Counted from the stretch's first letter, positions 1 to 8,964 are shown. The stretch: DNA of 22,941 nt from Lachnospiraceae bacterium (GCA_017652545.1 JAGCAV010000398.1:1-22941), one strand, 5' to 3'. The notes: generated by a model from the sequence alone, not told the origin. Translations and numbers: made by a program.

Positions 1-1239
1 CCTCTGGACCTGACGTTCCTGATGAAGATGTACGGGCTGGAAGGCTTTGATGATCTTCGCGAAACGCCATGGACACCGCAGCCGGTTCCGGCTCTGCGGG
101 GCGACTACAATATCTTTGAGGAGATCTCCAAGAAGGATATCCTTCTGCATCATCCCTACATGACCTTTGACCCGGTGGTAAATTTCGTAAAGCAGGCCGC
201 CGTTGATCCGCAGGTCCTGGCCATCAAGCAGACCCTGTACCGCGTCAGCGGACACTCGCCCATTGTGGCGGCGCTGGCCCGCGCGGCGGAAAACGGAAAG
301 CAGGTCACCGTACTGGTGGAGCTTAAGGCAAGGTTTGACGAGGAGAACAACATCCTCTGGGCGAAGATGCTTGAGAAAGCCGGCTGCCATGTCATCTACG
401 GCCTGGTCGGCCTGAAAACGCACAGCAAGATCACGCTGGTGGTCCGCCGTGAAGAGGACGGGATCAAGCGGTATGTGCATCTGGGCACCGGCAACTATAA
501 TGACAGCACGGCCAAGCTCTACACCGACTGCGGCCTGCTGACATGCTCGGAGCTGATCGGCGAGGACGCGACCGCTGCCTTTAACATGCTCTCGGGCTAT
601 TCAGAGCCGAAAAAGTGGAACAAGCTGTCCCTTGCGCCGATCTGGCTGCGCAGCCGCTTCCTGTACCTGATCGACAGGGAGACGGAGCATGCGCTGAAGG
701 GAAGCCCTGCCCACATCATCGCCAAGATGAATTCCCTCTGCGACAAGGAGATCATTGAGGCGCTCTATGCAGCCTCCGCTGCAGGCGTGAAGATCGAGCT
801 GATCGTCCGCGGGATCTGCTGCCTGAAGGTCGGGATCCCGGGCGTGAGCGAGAACATCACCGTGCGCTCCCTGGTCGGGTCTTTCCTTGAGCACGCCAGG
901 ATCTTCTACTTCTTTAACGACGGCCAGGAGGAAGTCTACATGGCTTCCGCCGACTGGATGCCCAGAAACCTGGACAAGCGCGTGGAGATCATGTTCCCTG
1001 TGGAGGATGAGGACCTGAAGAAGGAAGTCATGCACATCCTGGAGATCCAGCTTGCCGACAACATGAAGGCGAGGGAACTGACACCGGAGAATGTGTATGA
1101 GCGCATCGACAGGAGAGGCAAGGTCCTCCTCGGCGCCCAGAGCTATTTCTGTGAGGAAGCCGTCAAGCGCGCAAAACCGCCCAAGAAGGCTGCTGTCAGC
1201 CGCCGCTTTATCCCGGCGGAACCGGCGGAGGAAGAGTAA
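1..1239 (+). CDS. ppk: Polyphosphate kinase 1, 3' part (5' end outside window)
   Basis: PPK1 reversibly transfers the terminal phosphate of ATP to polyphosphate through a phosphohistidine. The reading frame is open from base 1, so about 413 C-terminal residues are seen and the N-terminal and head domains are missing; the ATG at 22 is internal. Visible family marks are the LKTHSKI motif, whose His (codon at 421-423) matches the phosphorylated histidine, HLGTGNYND just after it, and the second phospholipase-D-like half with FLEHARIFYFF (His codon at 892). The tail (about the last 25 residues) is Lys/Pro then Glu rich and looks disordered. The gene ends in TAA and is followed by an 81-nt gap filled with purine-rich repeats before ispG. 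Identity is secure from the motifs; whether it is the first gene of an operon cannot be seen. Confidence 0.95.
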   Translation, partial: PLDLTFLMKMYGLEGFDDLRETPWTPQPVPALRGDYNIFEEISKKDILLHHPYMTFDPVVNFVKQAAVDPQVLAIKQTLYRVSGHSPIVAALARAAENGKQVTVLVELKARFDEENNILWAKMLEKAGCHVIYGLVGLKTHSKITLVVRREEDGIKRYVHLGTGNYNDSTAKLYTDCGLLTCSELIGEDATAAFNMLSGYSEPKKWNKLSLAPIWLRSRFLYLIDRETEHALKGSPAHIIAKMNSLCDKEIIEALYAASAAGVKIELIVRGICCLKVGIPGVSENITVRSLVGSFLEHARIFYFFNDGQEEVYMASADWMPRNLDKRVEIMFPVEDEDLKKEVMHILEIQLADNMKARELTPENVYERIDRRGKVLLGAQSYFCEEAVKRAKPPKKAAVSRRFIPAEPAEEE

Positions 1240-1244
1240 AAGAG

Positions 1245-1320
1245 GGTGGAGTTTGGAGAGTTGAGAGTGGAGCTGCTGGAGAGTTAAGAGTTGAGAGTGG
1301 AGCTGCTGGAGAGCTGAGAG
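1245..1320 (+). repeat. Purine-rich heptameric repeat, locus A (ppk-ispG junction)
   Basis: The gap consists almost wholly of degenerate GAGTTGA/GAGTGGA heptads. A 27-nt segment is perfectly duplicated at 1257-1283 and 1287-1313 (period 30), with a third degenerate start at 1317. The first part (GTGGAGTTTGGAG, 1246-1258) is shared with locus B before alr. The final GGAG at 1308-1311 lies 9 nt before the ispG ATG and is the only plausible Shine-Dalgarno sequence, so the repeat seems to double as the ribosome-binding site. Confidence 0.8.
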
Positions 1321-2385
1321 ATGCTGATTACAAGAGATAAGACCCGTGAGGTTGCGATCGGAAACTGCCGGATCGGAGGGGGCAACCCCATCCGCATTCA
1401 GTCCATGACAAACACCAGAACAGAAGATGTTCAGGCGACTGTCAGCCAGATTCTTGCGCTGGAAAAAGCCGGCTGCGAGATCATCCGCTGCGCCGTCCCA
1501 ACCATGGAGGCGGCACAGGCACTCTCTCAGATCCGGGAACACATCCGGATCCCGCTGGTGGCGGACATCCATTTTGATTACAGGCTTGCCATCGCGGCTA
1601 TGGAGAACGGGGCCGATAAGATCCGGATCAATCCGGGAAACATCGGTTCCCGGGACCGGATCAGAAGTGTGGTCAGCTGCGCGAAGGAAAGGGAGATCCC
1701 CATCCGCGTAGGCGTCAACAGCGGCTCGCTTGAGAAGGAACTGGTCGAAAAGTACGGCGGCGTCACGGCGGAGGGCCTGGTGGAATCCGCCCTCGAAAAG
1801 ACCGCGCTCATTGAGGATATGGGCTATGACAACCTTGTCATCAGTATCAAGTCTTCAGATGTCCTCATGTGTGCAAGGGCGCACGAGCTGATCGCAGAAA
1901 AGACGGATCATCCGCTGCATGTGGGGATCACGGAAGCCGGAACGATCACCTCCGGCAACATCAAATCAGCCATCGGCCTGGCACTGATCCTCTCAAAGGG
2001 AATCGGGGACACCATCCGCGTATCGCTGACGGGAGACCCGGTGGAGGAAGTGCGCTCCGCGAAGCTGATCCTGCGTACACTCGGACTTCGGAAAGGCGGG
2101 ATCGAGGTCGTGTCCTGCCCGACCTGCGGCCGCACGCAGATCGATCTGATCGGCCTGGCAAACCGGGTGGAGGAGATGGTTGCGGACATTCCGCTGGACG
2201 GCGTTAAGGTGGCCGTGATGGGCTGCGTGGTCAACGGACCCGGGGAAGCAAAGGAAGCGGATGTGGGAATCGCGGGAGGCAAGGGGACCGGCCTGCTGAT
2301 CAGGCACGGCGAGGTGGTGAAAACGCTGCCGGAGAGCGAGCTTCTCGAGGCGCTGCGCTCGGAGCTGCTGGCGATGATGCGCTGA
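1321..2385 (+). CDS. ispG: 4-hydroxy-3-methylbut-2-enyl diphosphate synthase (flavodoxin/ferredoxin type)
   Basis: IspG (GcpE) reductively opens the MEcPP ring to HMBPP, the next-to-last step of the MEP isoprenoid pathway, using a [4Fe-4S] cluster. The 354-residue product has the compact bacterial length. An N-terminal TIM-barrel begins with IRIQSMTNT (25-33) and includes ADIHFDYRLA; the C-terminal cluster domain carries Cys266 and Cys269 (SCPTCGRT), Cys302 and Glu309 (GCVVNGPGEA), matching the three Cys plus one Glu that ligate the cluster in E. coli. The ATG at 1321 follows repeat locus A directly. In many Clostridia ispG sits in a dxr-rseP-ispG-polC order; here polC follows as expected but ppk replaces the upstream partners, with the repeat exactly at that junction. 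Confident call. Confidence 0.97.
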   Translation: MLITRDKTREVAIGNCRIGGGNPIRIQSMTNTRTEDVQATVSQILALEKAGCEIIRCAVPTMEAAQALSQIREHIRIPLVADIHFDYRLAIAAMENGADKIRINPGNIGSRDRIRSVVSCAKEREIPIRVGVNSGSLEKELVEKYGGVTAEGLVESALEKTALIEDMGYDNLVISIKSSDVLMCARAHELIAEKTDHPLHVGITEAGTITSGNIKSAIGLALILSKGIGDTIRVSLTGDPVEEVRSAKLILRTLGLRKGGIEVVSCPTCGRTQIDLIGLANRVEEMVADIPLDGVKVAVMGCVVNGPGEAKEADVGIAGGKGTGLLIRHGEVVKTLPESELLEALRSELLAMMR

Positions 2386-2420
2386 AACGATGCCCCACAT
2401 GCACAGAACGGATCATTGTG

Positions 2421-2426
2421 AAAGGA
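2421..2426 (+). promoter_or_regulatory. Shine-Dalgarno deciding the polC start
   Basis: AAAGGA lies 7 nt before the ATG at 2434 but only 1 nt before an in-frame TTG at 2428. The spacing supports 2434 as the start, two codons shorter than the longest open frame. Confidence 0.75.
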
Positions 2427-2433
2427 ATTGTCC

Positions 2434-5400
2434 ATGAGCCTTACCTTCAGGGAAGTATTCCCGGACATCCAGATAGATGAATCGATACGCGGACTGCTGG
2501 ATCAGTCCGCTGTTTCTCGTGTGACCATGAACGAGAGCCAGACTGTCATGACCGTTTATCTGGAATGCGACCGGCTGATTCACAGGGAGATCTTTGACCA
2601 TGTGGAGGAAATGATCCGGTCCCAGCTGTTTCCGGGACAGGCGGTCACGGTCAGGATCGTGGAAAAGTTCCGCCTCTCCGGCCAGTACAGCGCCCGTACG
2701 CTGATGCCGCTGTACAGGGACAGTATCTTTTATGAGCTGAGGAAATACGACAGGATCCTGTACAGTGTCCTGCACTCCGCATCGATGGATTTTACGGATG
2801 ACGATTCGCTGAAGCTGACGATTCCGGAAGGAAGCATCACCGACGCGGTGAGCCGTGAACTGACAGGGATTCTGGAGAAGATCTTTACGCAGCGCTGCGG
2901 CCAGGACCTGAAGCTTGACCTTGTATTCCGGAACGAAAAAGAGGAGAGCGAGAGGAAACGCCTGACAAAGAAACGCCTGAGACAGGAAGTCGCCCTGGTG
3001 ACGGAAAGGGCTGTCATTCACGAACAGGCGGAGAACGGCGATGATGTGCTCGGAGCACCTGCAAAGGAACGTTCCGTGAAAAATACGAAAGAAACAGGGA
3101 AGCAGAAGGACTCCGGCAAGGCTGTGGTCTCTCTGAAAGATCACAATTCGAAAAAAGCAGCGGATCCATGGCCGGGGAAAAAACCGGTTTCAGACGATCC
3201 GGATATGATCTTCGGAAGGAATTTTGATAATGAGGAGATCGCCATAGACAGGATCGTGGGTGAGATGGGAGAAGTCACGGTCCGCGGCCAGATCCGCGAG
3301 ATCGACTTCCGCCAGATCAAAAACGAAAAGACGATCGTGATCATGGAGGTCACTGACTTTACGGATACCATAGCAGTCAAGCTTTTTGTCTCGAACGAGC
3401 AGGCGGAGGAACTGAAACCGAAGCTGAAGAAGGGAGCCTTTGTCCGGATCCTGGGCGTGACCAATATCGACCGGTTCGATTCCCAGCTGACCATCGGGTC
3501 CGTCAGGGGAATCAAAAAGATCGCCGACTGGCGCACGCCCAGAATGGATACCTGGCCTGAAAAGCGTGTGGAGCTGCACTGCCATACCAAAATGAGCGAC
3601 ATGGATGGCGTCAGTGAGGTGAAGGACCTGATCAAATGTGCCATGAACTGGGGACATGAAGCCCTGGCCATCACGGATCACGGTGTGGTCCAGGCCTTTA
3701 CGGATGCGAACCATGCGGTTCCTCATGACAGCCCCTTCAAGATCCTGTACGGATGTGAGGGCTATCTGGTCGATGACGAGAGGGAGCTGGCGACGGGTTC
3801 GAAGGGGCAGAAGCTGACTGGCGACTTTGTGGTGTTTGATCTGGAGACCACCGGTTTCTCTCCGGTGAACAACGCGATCATCGAGATCGGAGCCGTGAAG
3901 GTGACAAACGGGAAAGTGACAGACCGCTTTTCCACTTTTGTGAACCCCAAAGTGCCCATTCCCTACCGGATCGAACAGCTCACCGGCATCAGTGACCAGA
4001 TGGTGATGGAGGCGCCGGCCATCGAAGAGATCCTTCCCACATTCCTTGCCTTCAGCGAGGGCTGTGTGATGGTGGCGCACAACGCTTCCTTTGACATGAG
4101 CTTCATCAGGGAGAACTGCGCCAGGCTGGGACTTGAATGCCCGCAGACCTATGTGGATACCGTCGGCCTGGCCAGAGTCCTGCTGCCGCAGCTGAGCCGG
4201 TTCAAGCTGGATACGGTGGCGAAAGCGCTGAGCGTCCACCTGGGAAATCACCACCGCGCTGTGGACGACGCGGAGTGCACAGCCCGGATCTTTGAAAAAA
4301 TGATCACCCGGCTCGAACAGCGGGATGTGTATGACCTGGATCAGATGAATGCGCTGGGGAAGGCTTCCGTGGACCAGATCCGCAAGCTTCCTGCTTACCA
4401 CATTATCCTGCTTGCGAAGAATGATGTGGGCAGGGTGAACCTGTACCGCCTCGTGTCTGAATCGCATCTGCGGTATTTCAACAGATATCCGAGGATTCCC
4501 AGAAGCCTGCTGACCAGGTACCGGGAAGGGCTGATCATCGGTTCGGCCTGTGAAGCGGGAGAGCTTTTCCAGGCGATCGTAAGAGGCGCACCGCAGCAGG
4601 AACTTTCCAGGATCGCGTCATACTATGACTATCTGGAGATCCAGCCCATCGGCAACAACATGTTCATGACGCGGGATGAAAAAGACCCGAAGACTGTGGA
4701 GGAGCTGAAGGACTTCAACCGGCAGATCGTCAGTCTGGGGGAACGCCTCGGCAAACCTGTCTGCGCGACCTGTGACGTTCATTTTCTGAATCCGGAGGAT
4801 TCCGTCTACCGTCAGATCATCATGACCGGAAAGGGGTTTGCCGACGCGAATGAGCAGGCGCCTCTGTTCCTTCGCACGACGGAGGAGATGCTGAAGGAAT
4901 TTGATTATCTCGGAGAGGAGAAGGCCAGGGAAGTGGTCATCACCAACACGGTGAAGATCGCCCGGATGTGCGAGCGGATCGCACCGGTCCGTCCCGACAA
5001 ATGTCCGCCCGTCATTGAGAATTCGGACCAGATCCTGACCGAACTTTGTTATACAAAGGCGCATGAGATCTACGGGGAACAGCTCCCGGAGGTGGTCTCG
5101 GAACGTCTGGAAAGAGAACTGAACTCCATCATCAGCAACGGCTTCGCGGTGATGTACATCATCGCCCAGAAACTGGTGTGGAAATCCAACGCGGACGGCT
5201 ATCTGGTGGGATCGCGCGGTTCCGTAGGCTCGTCGTTCGTTGCCACGATGGCCGGGATCACGGAGGTCAATCCTCTAAGCCCCCATTATATCTGCCCGTC
5301 CTGCCACTACTGCGATTTTGATTCGCCGGAAGTGAAAAAGTATGCGGGCATGGCCGGCTGCGACATGCCGGACAAGGTCTGTCCGAACTGCGGGAAGCCG

Positions 5401-6897
5401 CTGAAGAAGGAAGGATTTGATATTCCCTTTGAGACTTTCCTGGGATTTAAGGGGAACAAGGAGCCCGATATTGACCTGAACTTTTCGGGTGAATATCAGA
5501 GTAAGGCGCATAAATACACAGAGGTGATCTTCGGTGCCGGACAGGCTTTCCGGGCCGGTACGATCGGTACGCTGGCGGACAAGACGGCGTACGGCTTTGT
5601 CAAGAAATTCTATGAGGAACAGGGCATCCACAAACGGCCGTGTGAGATCAACCGGATCGTATCCGGCTGTGTGGGGGTGCGGCGGACCACCGGGCAGCAT
5701 CCCGGCGGGATCATTGTGCTGCCCTACGGGGAGGATATCTGTACGTTCACACCCGTCCAGCATCCTGCCAATGACACCGAGACGGATATCATTACGACGC
5801 ACTTTGATTATCACTCCATCGATCATAACCTGCTCAAGCTGGACATTCTCGGACACGATGATCCGACGATGATCCGCATGCTGGAGGATCTGACAGGCCT
5901 GAATGCCCGGGAGATCCCCCTGGACGACAGGCAGGTCATGAGCCTGTTCCAGAATACGGAGGCGCTGGGGATCACGCCGAAGCAGATCGGCGGCTGTCCG
6001 ACCGGGTCTCTGGGCATTCCGGAGTTCGGCACGGAGTTTGCGATCCAGATGCTTGTGGATGCAAAACCAAGATATTTCTCGGACCTGGTGAGGATCTCGG
6101 GCCTGTCCCACGGAACGGACGTGTGGCTCGGAAACGCCCAGACCCTGATCCAGGAGGGCAAGGCCACCATTTCCACAGCCATCTGTACCCGTGACGATAT
6201 CATGATCTACCTGATCGAGAAAGGGATGGACAAGGAACTGTCATTTACGATCATGGAGAGCGTCCGGAAGGGCAAAGGCTTAAAGCCCGAGTGGGAAGAG
6301 CAGATGACCGCGCACGGCGTGCCGGACTGGTATATCTGGTCCTGCAAGAAGATCAAATACATGTTCCCGAAAGCCCATGCGGCGGCTTACGTCATGATGG
6401 CCTGGCGTATCGCCTGGTTCAAGATCAACCGGCCGCTGGCCTATTACGCGGCGTATTTTTCCATCCGCGCATCCGGATTTAACTATGAGCTGATGTGCCT
6501 CGGAAAAGAGAGACTGCTGATGCACATGCATGACTATGAGAAGCGGATGGACTCCCTGACCAATAAGGAGCAGGATGAGTACAAGGATATGAAGAGCGTA
6601 CTGGAGATGTATGAGCGCGGATATGAATTCACGCCCATCGACATTTACCGGGCCAGCGCCAACCGTTTCACGATCTCGGACGGCAAACTCATGCCGGCGC
6701 TTTCCTCCATCGGCGGGATGGGTGAGAAGGCCGCCATGGGCATTGTGGAGGCAGCCAGGGACGGACAGTTCCTGTCCAGGGATGACTTCCGCGAGCGCTC
6801 CAGGGTCAGCAAGTCCATCGTGGACCTGATGGGGGACCTGGGGCTGCTGAAGGGGCTGCCGGAGTCAAATCAGATGTCGCTGTTTGATCTGATGTAG
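2434..6897 (+). CDS. polC: DNA polymerase III PolC-type, alpha subunit with 3'-5' exonuclease
   Basis: PolC is the main replicative polymerase of low-GC Gram-positive bacteria, with built-in proofreading. The 1487-residue product is close to the family length. Domains in order: N-terminal region (1-~230), a charged Lys/Glu linker, an OB-fold (about 280-370), and a PHP domain beginning with ELHCHTKMSD (His382, His384). Within the PHP domain the DEDD exonuclease is inserted (DLETTG with Asp469/Glu471; VAHNASFD; NHHRAVDDAE). Then come a Cys zinc module (Cys954, 957, 983, 986) and the palm with PDIDLNFSG (Asp1012, Asp1014) and KLDILGHDD (Asp1137). The extreme C-terminus, QMSLF at 1480-1484, resembles the beta-clamp binding motif. 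The start is set by AAAGGA 7 nt upstream of ATG 2434. The 48-nt gap after ispG shows no promoter, so cotranscription is likely. The gene ends 5 nt from the convergent ABC-F stop. Confidence 0.98.
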   Translation: MSLTFREVFPDIQIDESIRGLLDQSAVSRVTMNESQTVMTVYLECDRLIHREIFDHVEEMIRSQLFPGQAVTVRIVEKFRLSGQYSARTLMPLYRDSIFYELRKYDRILYSVLHSASMDFTDDDSLKLTIPEGSITDAVSRELTGILEKIFTQRCGQDLKLDLVFRNEKEESERKRLTKKRLRQEVALVTERAVIHEQAENGDDVLGAPAKERSVKNTKETGKQKDSGKAVVSLKDHNSKKAADPWPGKKPVSDDPDMIFGRNFDNEEIAIDRIVGEMGEVTVRGQIREIDFRQIKNEKTIVIMEVTDFTDTIAVKLFVSNEQAEELKPKLKKGAFVRILGVTNIDRFDSQLTIGSVRGIKKIADWRTPRMDTWPEKRVELHCHTKMSDMDGVSEVKDLIKCAMNWGHEALAITDHGVVQAFTDANHAVPHDSPFKILYGCEGYLVDDERELATGSKGQKLTGDFVVFDLETTGFSPVNNAIIEIGAVKVTNGKVTDRFSTFVNPKVPIPYRIEQLTGISDQMVMEAPAIEEILPTFLAFSEGCVMVAHNASFDMSFIRENCARLGLECPQTYVDTVGLARVLLPQLSRFKLDTVAKALSVHLGNHHRAVDDAECTARIFEKMITRLEQRDVYDLDQMNALGKASVDQIRKLPAYHIILLAKNDVGRVNLYRLVSESHLRYFNRYPRIPRSLLTRYREGLIIGSACEAGELFQAIVRGAPQQELSRIASYYDYLEIQPIGNNMFMTRDEKDPKTVEELKDFNRQIVSLGERLGKPVCATCDVHFLNPEDSVYRQIIMTGKGFADANEQAPLFLRTTEEMLKEFDYLGEEKAREVVITNTVKIARMCERIAPVRPDKCPPVIENSDQILTELCYTKAHEIYGEQLPEVVSERLERELNSIISNGFAVMYIIAQKLVWKSNADGYLVGSRGSVGSSFVATMAGITEVNPLSPHYICPSCHYCDFDSPEVKKYAGMAGCDMPDKVCPNCGKPLKKEGFDIPFETFLGFKGNKEPDIDLNFSGEYQSKAHKYTEVIFGAGQAFRAGTIGTLADKTAYGFVKKFYEEQGIHKRPCEINRIVSGCVGVRRTTGQHPGGIIVLPYGEDICTFTPVQHPANDTETDIITTHFDYHSIDHNLLKLDILGHDDPTMIRMLEDLTGLNAREIPLDDRQVMSLFQNTEALGITPKQIGGCPTGSLGIPEFGTEFAIQMLVDAKPRYFSDLVRISGLSHGTDVWLGNAQTLIQEGKATISTAICTRDDIMIYLIEKGMDKELSFTIMESVRKGKGLKPEWEEQMTAHGVPDWYIWSCKKIKYMFPKAHAAAYVMMAWRIAWFKINRPLAYYAAYFSIRASGFNYELMCLGKERLLMHMHDYEKRMDSLTNKEQDEYKDMKSVLEMYERGYEFTPIDIYRASANRFTISDGKLMPALSSIGGMGEKAAMGIVEAARDGQFLSRDDFRERSRVSKSIVDLMGDLGLLKGLPESNQMSLFDLM

Positions 6898-6902
6898 TTT
6901 GT

Positions 6903-8852
6903 TTACTCTGCCAGTTCTTCCCACAGCGAATAGAGTTCCTCGAGCTCCTGCGCGATCTGCGCCTTGCGCGTGGTAAGAGCCAGAACCTTTTCATTGTCGG
7001 TAAAAATAACCTCGTCCTGGAGCTGCTCATCGATCCGGGCATCCTCCGCCTCAAGCGACGCGATCTCTTCTTCCGTGGCTGCGAGGCGGGCGGCGCGCCT
7101 GCGGGAAAGAGCCAGCTCCTCTTTTCGCATAGCCCATTCATCCCGGGACCCGGTGCGCAGCGGGGCGTCATCAGGCTGATCGCCGCGCAGCGTTGCACTG
7201 CCTGTGCCTGTGCCGCGCTCCGGCAGCTTCTCCTGCGCTGAGAGCGCCTGCTCCTTTTTCTCCAGATAGTAATCGTAATTTCCGTAGTAGACGGTGAGAT
7301 CCCTTCCGGAAAGCTCGAGGATCCGCTGCGCGGTCCGGTTGATGAAATACCGGTCATGGGAGACATACAGGACCGTGCCGGTGTAGAGCGTCAGCGCGTT
7401 TTCCAGTATTTCCCTTGAGAACATGTCCAGATGGTTGGTCGGCTCATCCAGGATCAGGAAATTGGCCTTGGAAAGCATGAGCTTGGCCAGGGACAGCCTG
7501 CCGCGCTCGCCGCCGCTGATGTCCCGGACACGCTTGTAGACATCGTCCCCCGTAAAGAGAAACGCTGCCAGTGTGTTGCGGATCTGCGTGTTTGTCATCT
7601 CCGGCCGCTCGTCGCTGATCTCGTCAAAGAGCGTCTTGTCGGGATGCAGGACCTGGTGGTCCTGGTCATAGTAGCCGATCATGACGTTCGCGCCCAGCGT
7701 GAAGGAACCGGAATCCGCTTCCACAAGACCGTTCAGGATCTTCAGGATGGTCGTCTTGCCGGTTCCGTTGTCGCCGATGAGGGCGATCCGCTCGCCGCGG
7801 CGGACGGAAAAGCTCAGATCGGAAAACAGGACCAGGTCATCAAAGCGTTTGGAGAGATGGCTGACATCCAGCACATCTTTGCCGCTCTGCACAGCCGGCT
7901 CAAAAGCCAGGTGCATCTGCGTGTCCGCGGTAGTGGGGCGGTCCAGCACGTCCATTTTGCTGAGCATCTTTTCACGGCTCTCCGCCCGTTTGATGGATTT
8001 CTCGCGGTTGAATGACCGCAGCTTTTCGATGACCTCTTCCTGGTGCCGGATCTCGGCCTGCTGCTTCAGCCAGGCTTTCATGGCAGCATCGGTAATGTCT
8101 TTTTTCTTTGCCGCATAATCCGTATAATTGCCGGAGAAGGACATGACCCGGCCCTGATCGATCTCAATGACTTTGGTGACGACCTTGTCCAGGAAATACC
8201 TGTCATGCGCAACGATCAGGACGCTGCCTTTGTAAAGGGAAAGGTAGTTTTCCAGCCAGGCGATGGAGCTCATGTCCAGGTGGTTGGTCGGCTCGTCGAG
8301 AAGAAGCACGTCCGGAGAGGACAGAAGAAGCCTTCCGAGAGCGACCCGTGTTTTCTGACCGCCGGACAGATCGGATGTATTCCTGTAAAAGTCTTCCTCT
8401 TCAAAACCGAGTCCTTTCAGAACGCCCGTGATCTCGCTCTGGAGGGCATAGCCGTTATGCTGCTCGAACCACTCGTTTAAGGTATGGTACTGCTCCATGG
8501 CGGAACGAAGCGATTCCCCGGAAAGATCCTTCATGCTGTTTTCCAGGTCACGCAGCCGCTGCTCGGCGTCAGAGACATCCCGCTTTGCTTCCAGGAGTTC
8601 TTCCCAGATCGTGCCGTTCCCGATCAGCATCTGCTGCTGGGCCAGGTATCCGACAGAAGCGCCTTTTGCAAGGATGACGGAGCCTTCATCAGGCGCAAGC
8701 TCACCCACGATGATCTTCATGAATGTGGACTTTCCGGCCCCATTGATTCCGACCAGGGCAGCCTTCTCGTGATCACCCAGTGTAAAGGAGGCATCCTGAA
8801 GGATTATTTTTTCTGAGAATGATTTGCTGATGCTGTGGCATGAAAGTATCAT
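6903..8852 (-). CDS. ABC-F family ATPase, YdiF/Uup-like (ribosome-associated)
   Basis: ABC-F proteins are soluble twin ATPases that act on the ribosome (stall relief, assembly or antibiotic protection) rather than on transport. The 649-residue product has two nucleotide-binding domains. NBD1 has Walker A GINGAGKST (35-43), signature LSGGQ (162-166) and DEPTNHLD with catalytic Glu187. The charged P-site linker spans about 245-320. NBD2 has GDNGTGKTT (360-368), ISGGE (445-449), Glu470 and a SHDRYF switch. A Glu/Arg-rich coiled coil spans about 570-645. No membrane segment is present. The ATG at 8852 fits the family N-terminus (MILSCHSISKSF); an in-frame GTG at 8915 would add 21 unrelated residues and lies upstream of the predicted transcription start. 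AAGGA precedes the ATG by 11 nt, rather far. A ydiF-type gene near rex also occurs in B. subtilis, which favours a housekeeping role over acquired resistance; substrate unknown. Confidence 0.93.
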   Translation of the reverse strand: MILSCHSISKSFSEKIILQDASFTLGDHEKAALVGINGAGKSTFMKIIVGELAPDEGSVILAKGASVGYLAQQQMLIGNGTIWEELLEAKRDVSDAEQRLRDLENSMKDLSGESLRSAMEQYHTLNEWFEQHNGYALQSEITGVLKGLGFEEEDFYRNTSDLSGGQKTRVALGRLLLSSPDVLLLDEPTNHLDMSSIAWLENYLSLYKGSVLIVAHDRYFLDKVVTKVIEIDQGRVMSFSGNYTDYAAKKKDITDAAMKAWLKQQAEIRHQEEVIEKLRSFNREKSIKRAESREKMLSKMDVLDRPTTADTQMHLAFEPAVQSGKDVLDVSHLSKRFDDLVLFSDLSFSVRRGERIALIGDNGTGKTTILKILNGLVEADSGSFTLGANVMIGYYDQDHQVLHPDKTLFDEISDERPEMTNTQIRNTLAAFLFTGDDVYKRVRDISGGERGRLSLAKLMLSKANFLILDEPTNHLDMFSREILENALTLYTGTVLYVSHDRYFINRTAQRILELSGRDLTVYYGNYDYYLEKKEQALSAQEKLPERGTGTGSATLRGDQPDDAPLRTGSRDEWAMRKEELALSRRRAARLAATEEEIASLEAEDARIDEQLQDEVIFTDNEKVLALTTRKAQIAQELEELYSLWEELAE

Positions 8853-8897
8853 AGGGTAATGGTTCCTTCTTTTGCGGCCGGGAATGGAACTCGGCGT

Positions 8898-8926
8898 TTG
8901 ACAATTGATTGACACATCATTATACT
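8898..8926 (+). promoter_or_regulatory. Sigma-A promoter of rex
   Basis: A consensus -35 TTGACA (8898-8903), a 17-nt spacer and -10 TATACT (8921-8926) precede rex, giving a predicted start near 8933 and a leader of about 30 nt. A second TTGACA lies at 8909-8914, exactly 11 nt (one helical turn) after the first; it is too close to the -10 to act as a -35 and could be part of an operator. Confidence 0.85.
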
Positions 8927-8946
8927 CTTTTTTAGTCAGAAAACAA
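8919..8946 (-). promoter_or_regulatory. Divergent promoter of the ABC-F gene, overlapping the rex -10
   Basis: On the - strand a perfect TATAAT occupies 8919-8924, with TTGTTT (about 8941-8946) 16 nt upstream as a weaker -35. The predicted transcript starts near 8912 and has a leader of about 60 nt before ATG 8852. The -10 box shares four base pairs with the rex -10 box, so the two promoters cannot both be occupied. Confidence 0.65.
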
Positions 8947-8964
8947 TCGGTGCAGGAGAAAGAT

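Noticed and set aside
3190..4467. Long antisense open frame (about 425 codons) inside polC
   Set aside because: It lies wholly opposite a motif-rich exonuclease/PHP coding region, has no recognisable domain, and its His/Gln/Asp/Val-rich composition is what the complement of G+C-rich codons gives.
6903..8852. ABC-F gene as an acquired antibiotic-resistance determinant
   Set aside because: Its place beside rex is a conserved housekeeping arrangement, base composition resembles its neighbours, and no leader-peptide attenuator is evident in the 60-nt leader.
8852..8915. Upstream GTG start (8915) for the ABC-F gene
   Set aside because: The extra 21 residues do not resemble the ABC-F N-terminus and the codon lies ahead of the predicted transcription start near 8912.
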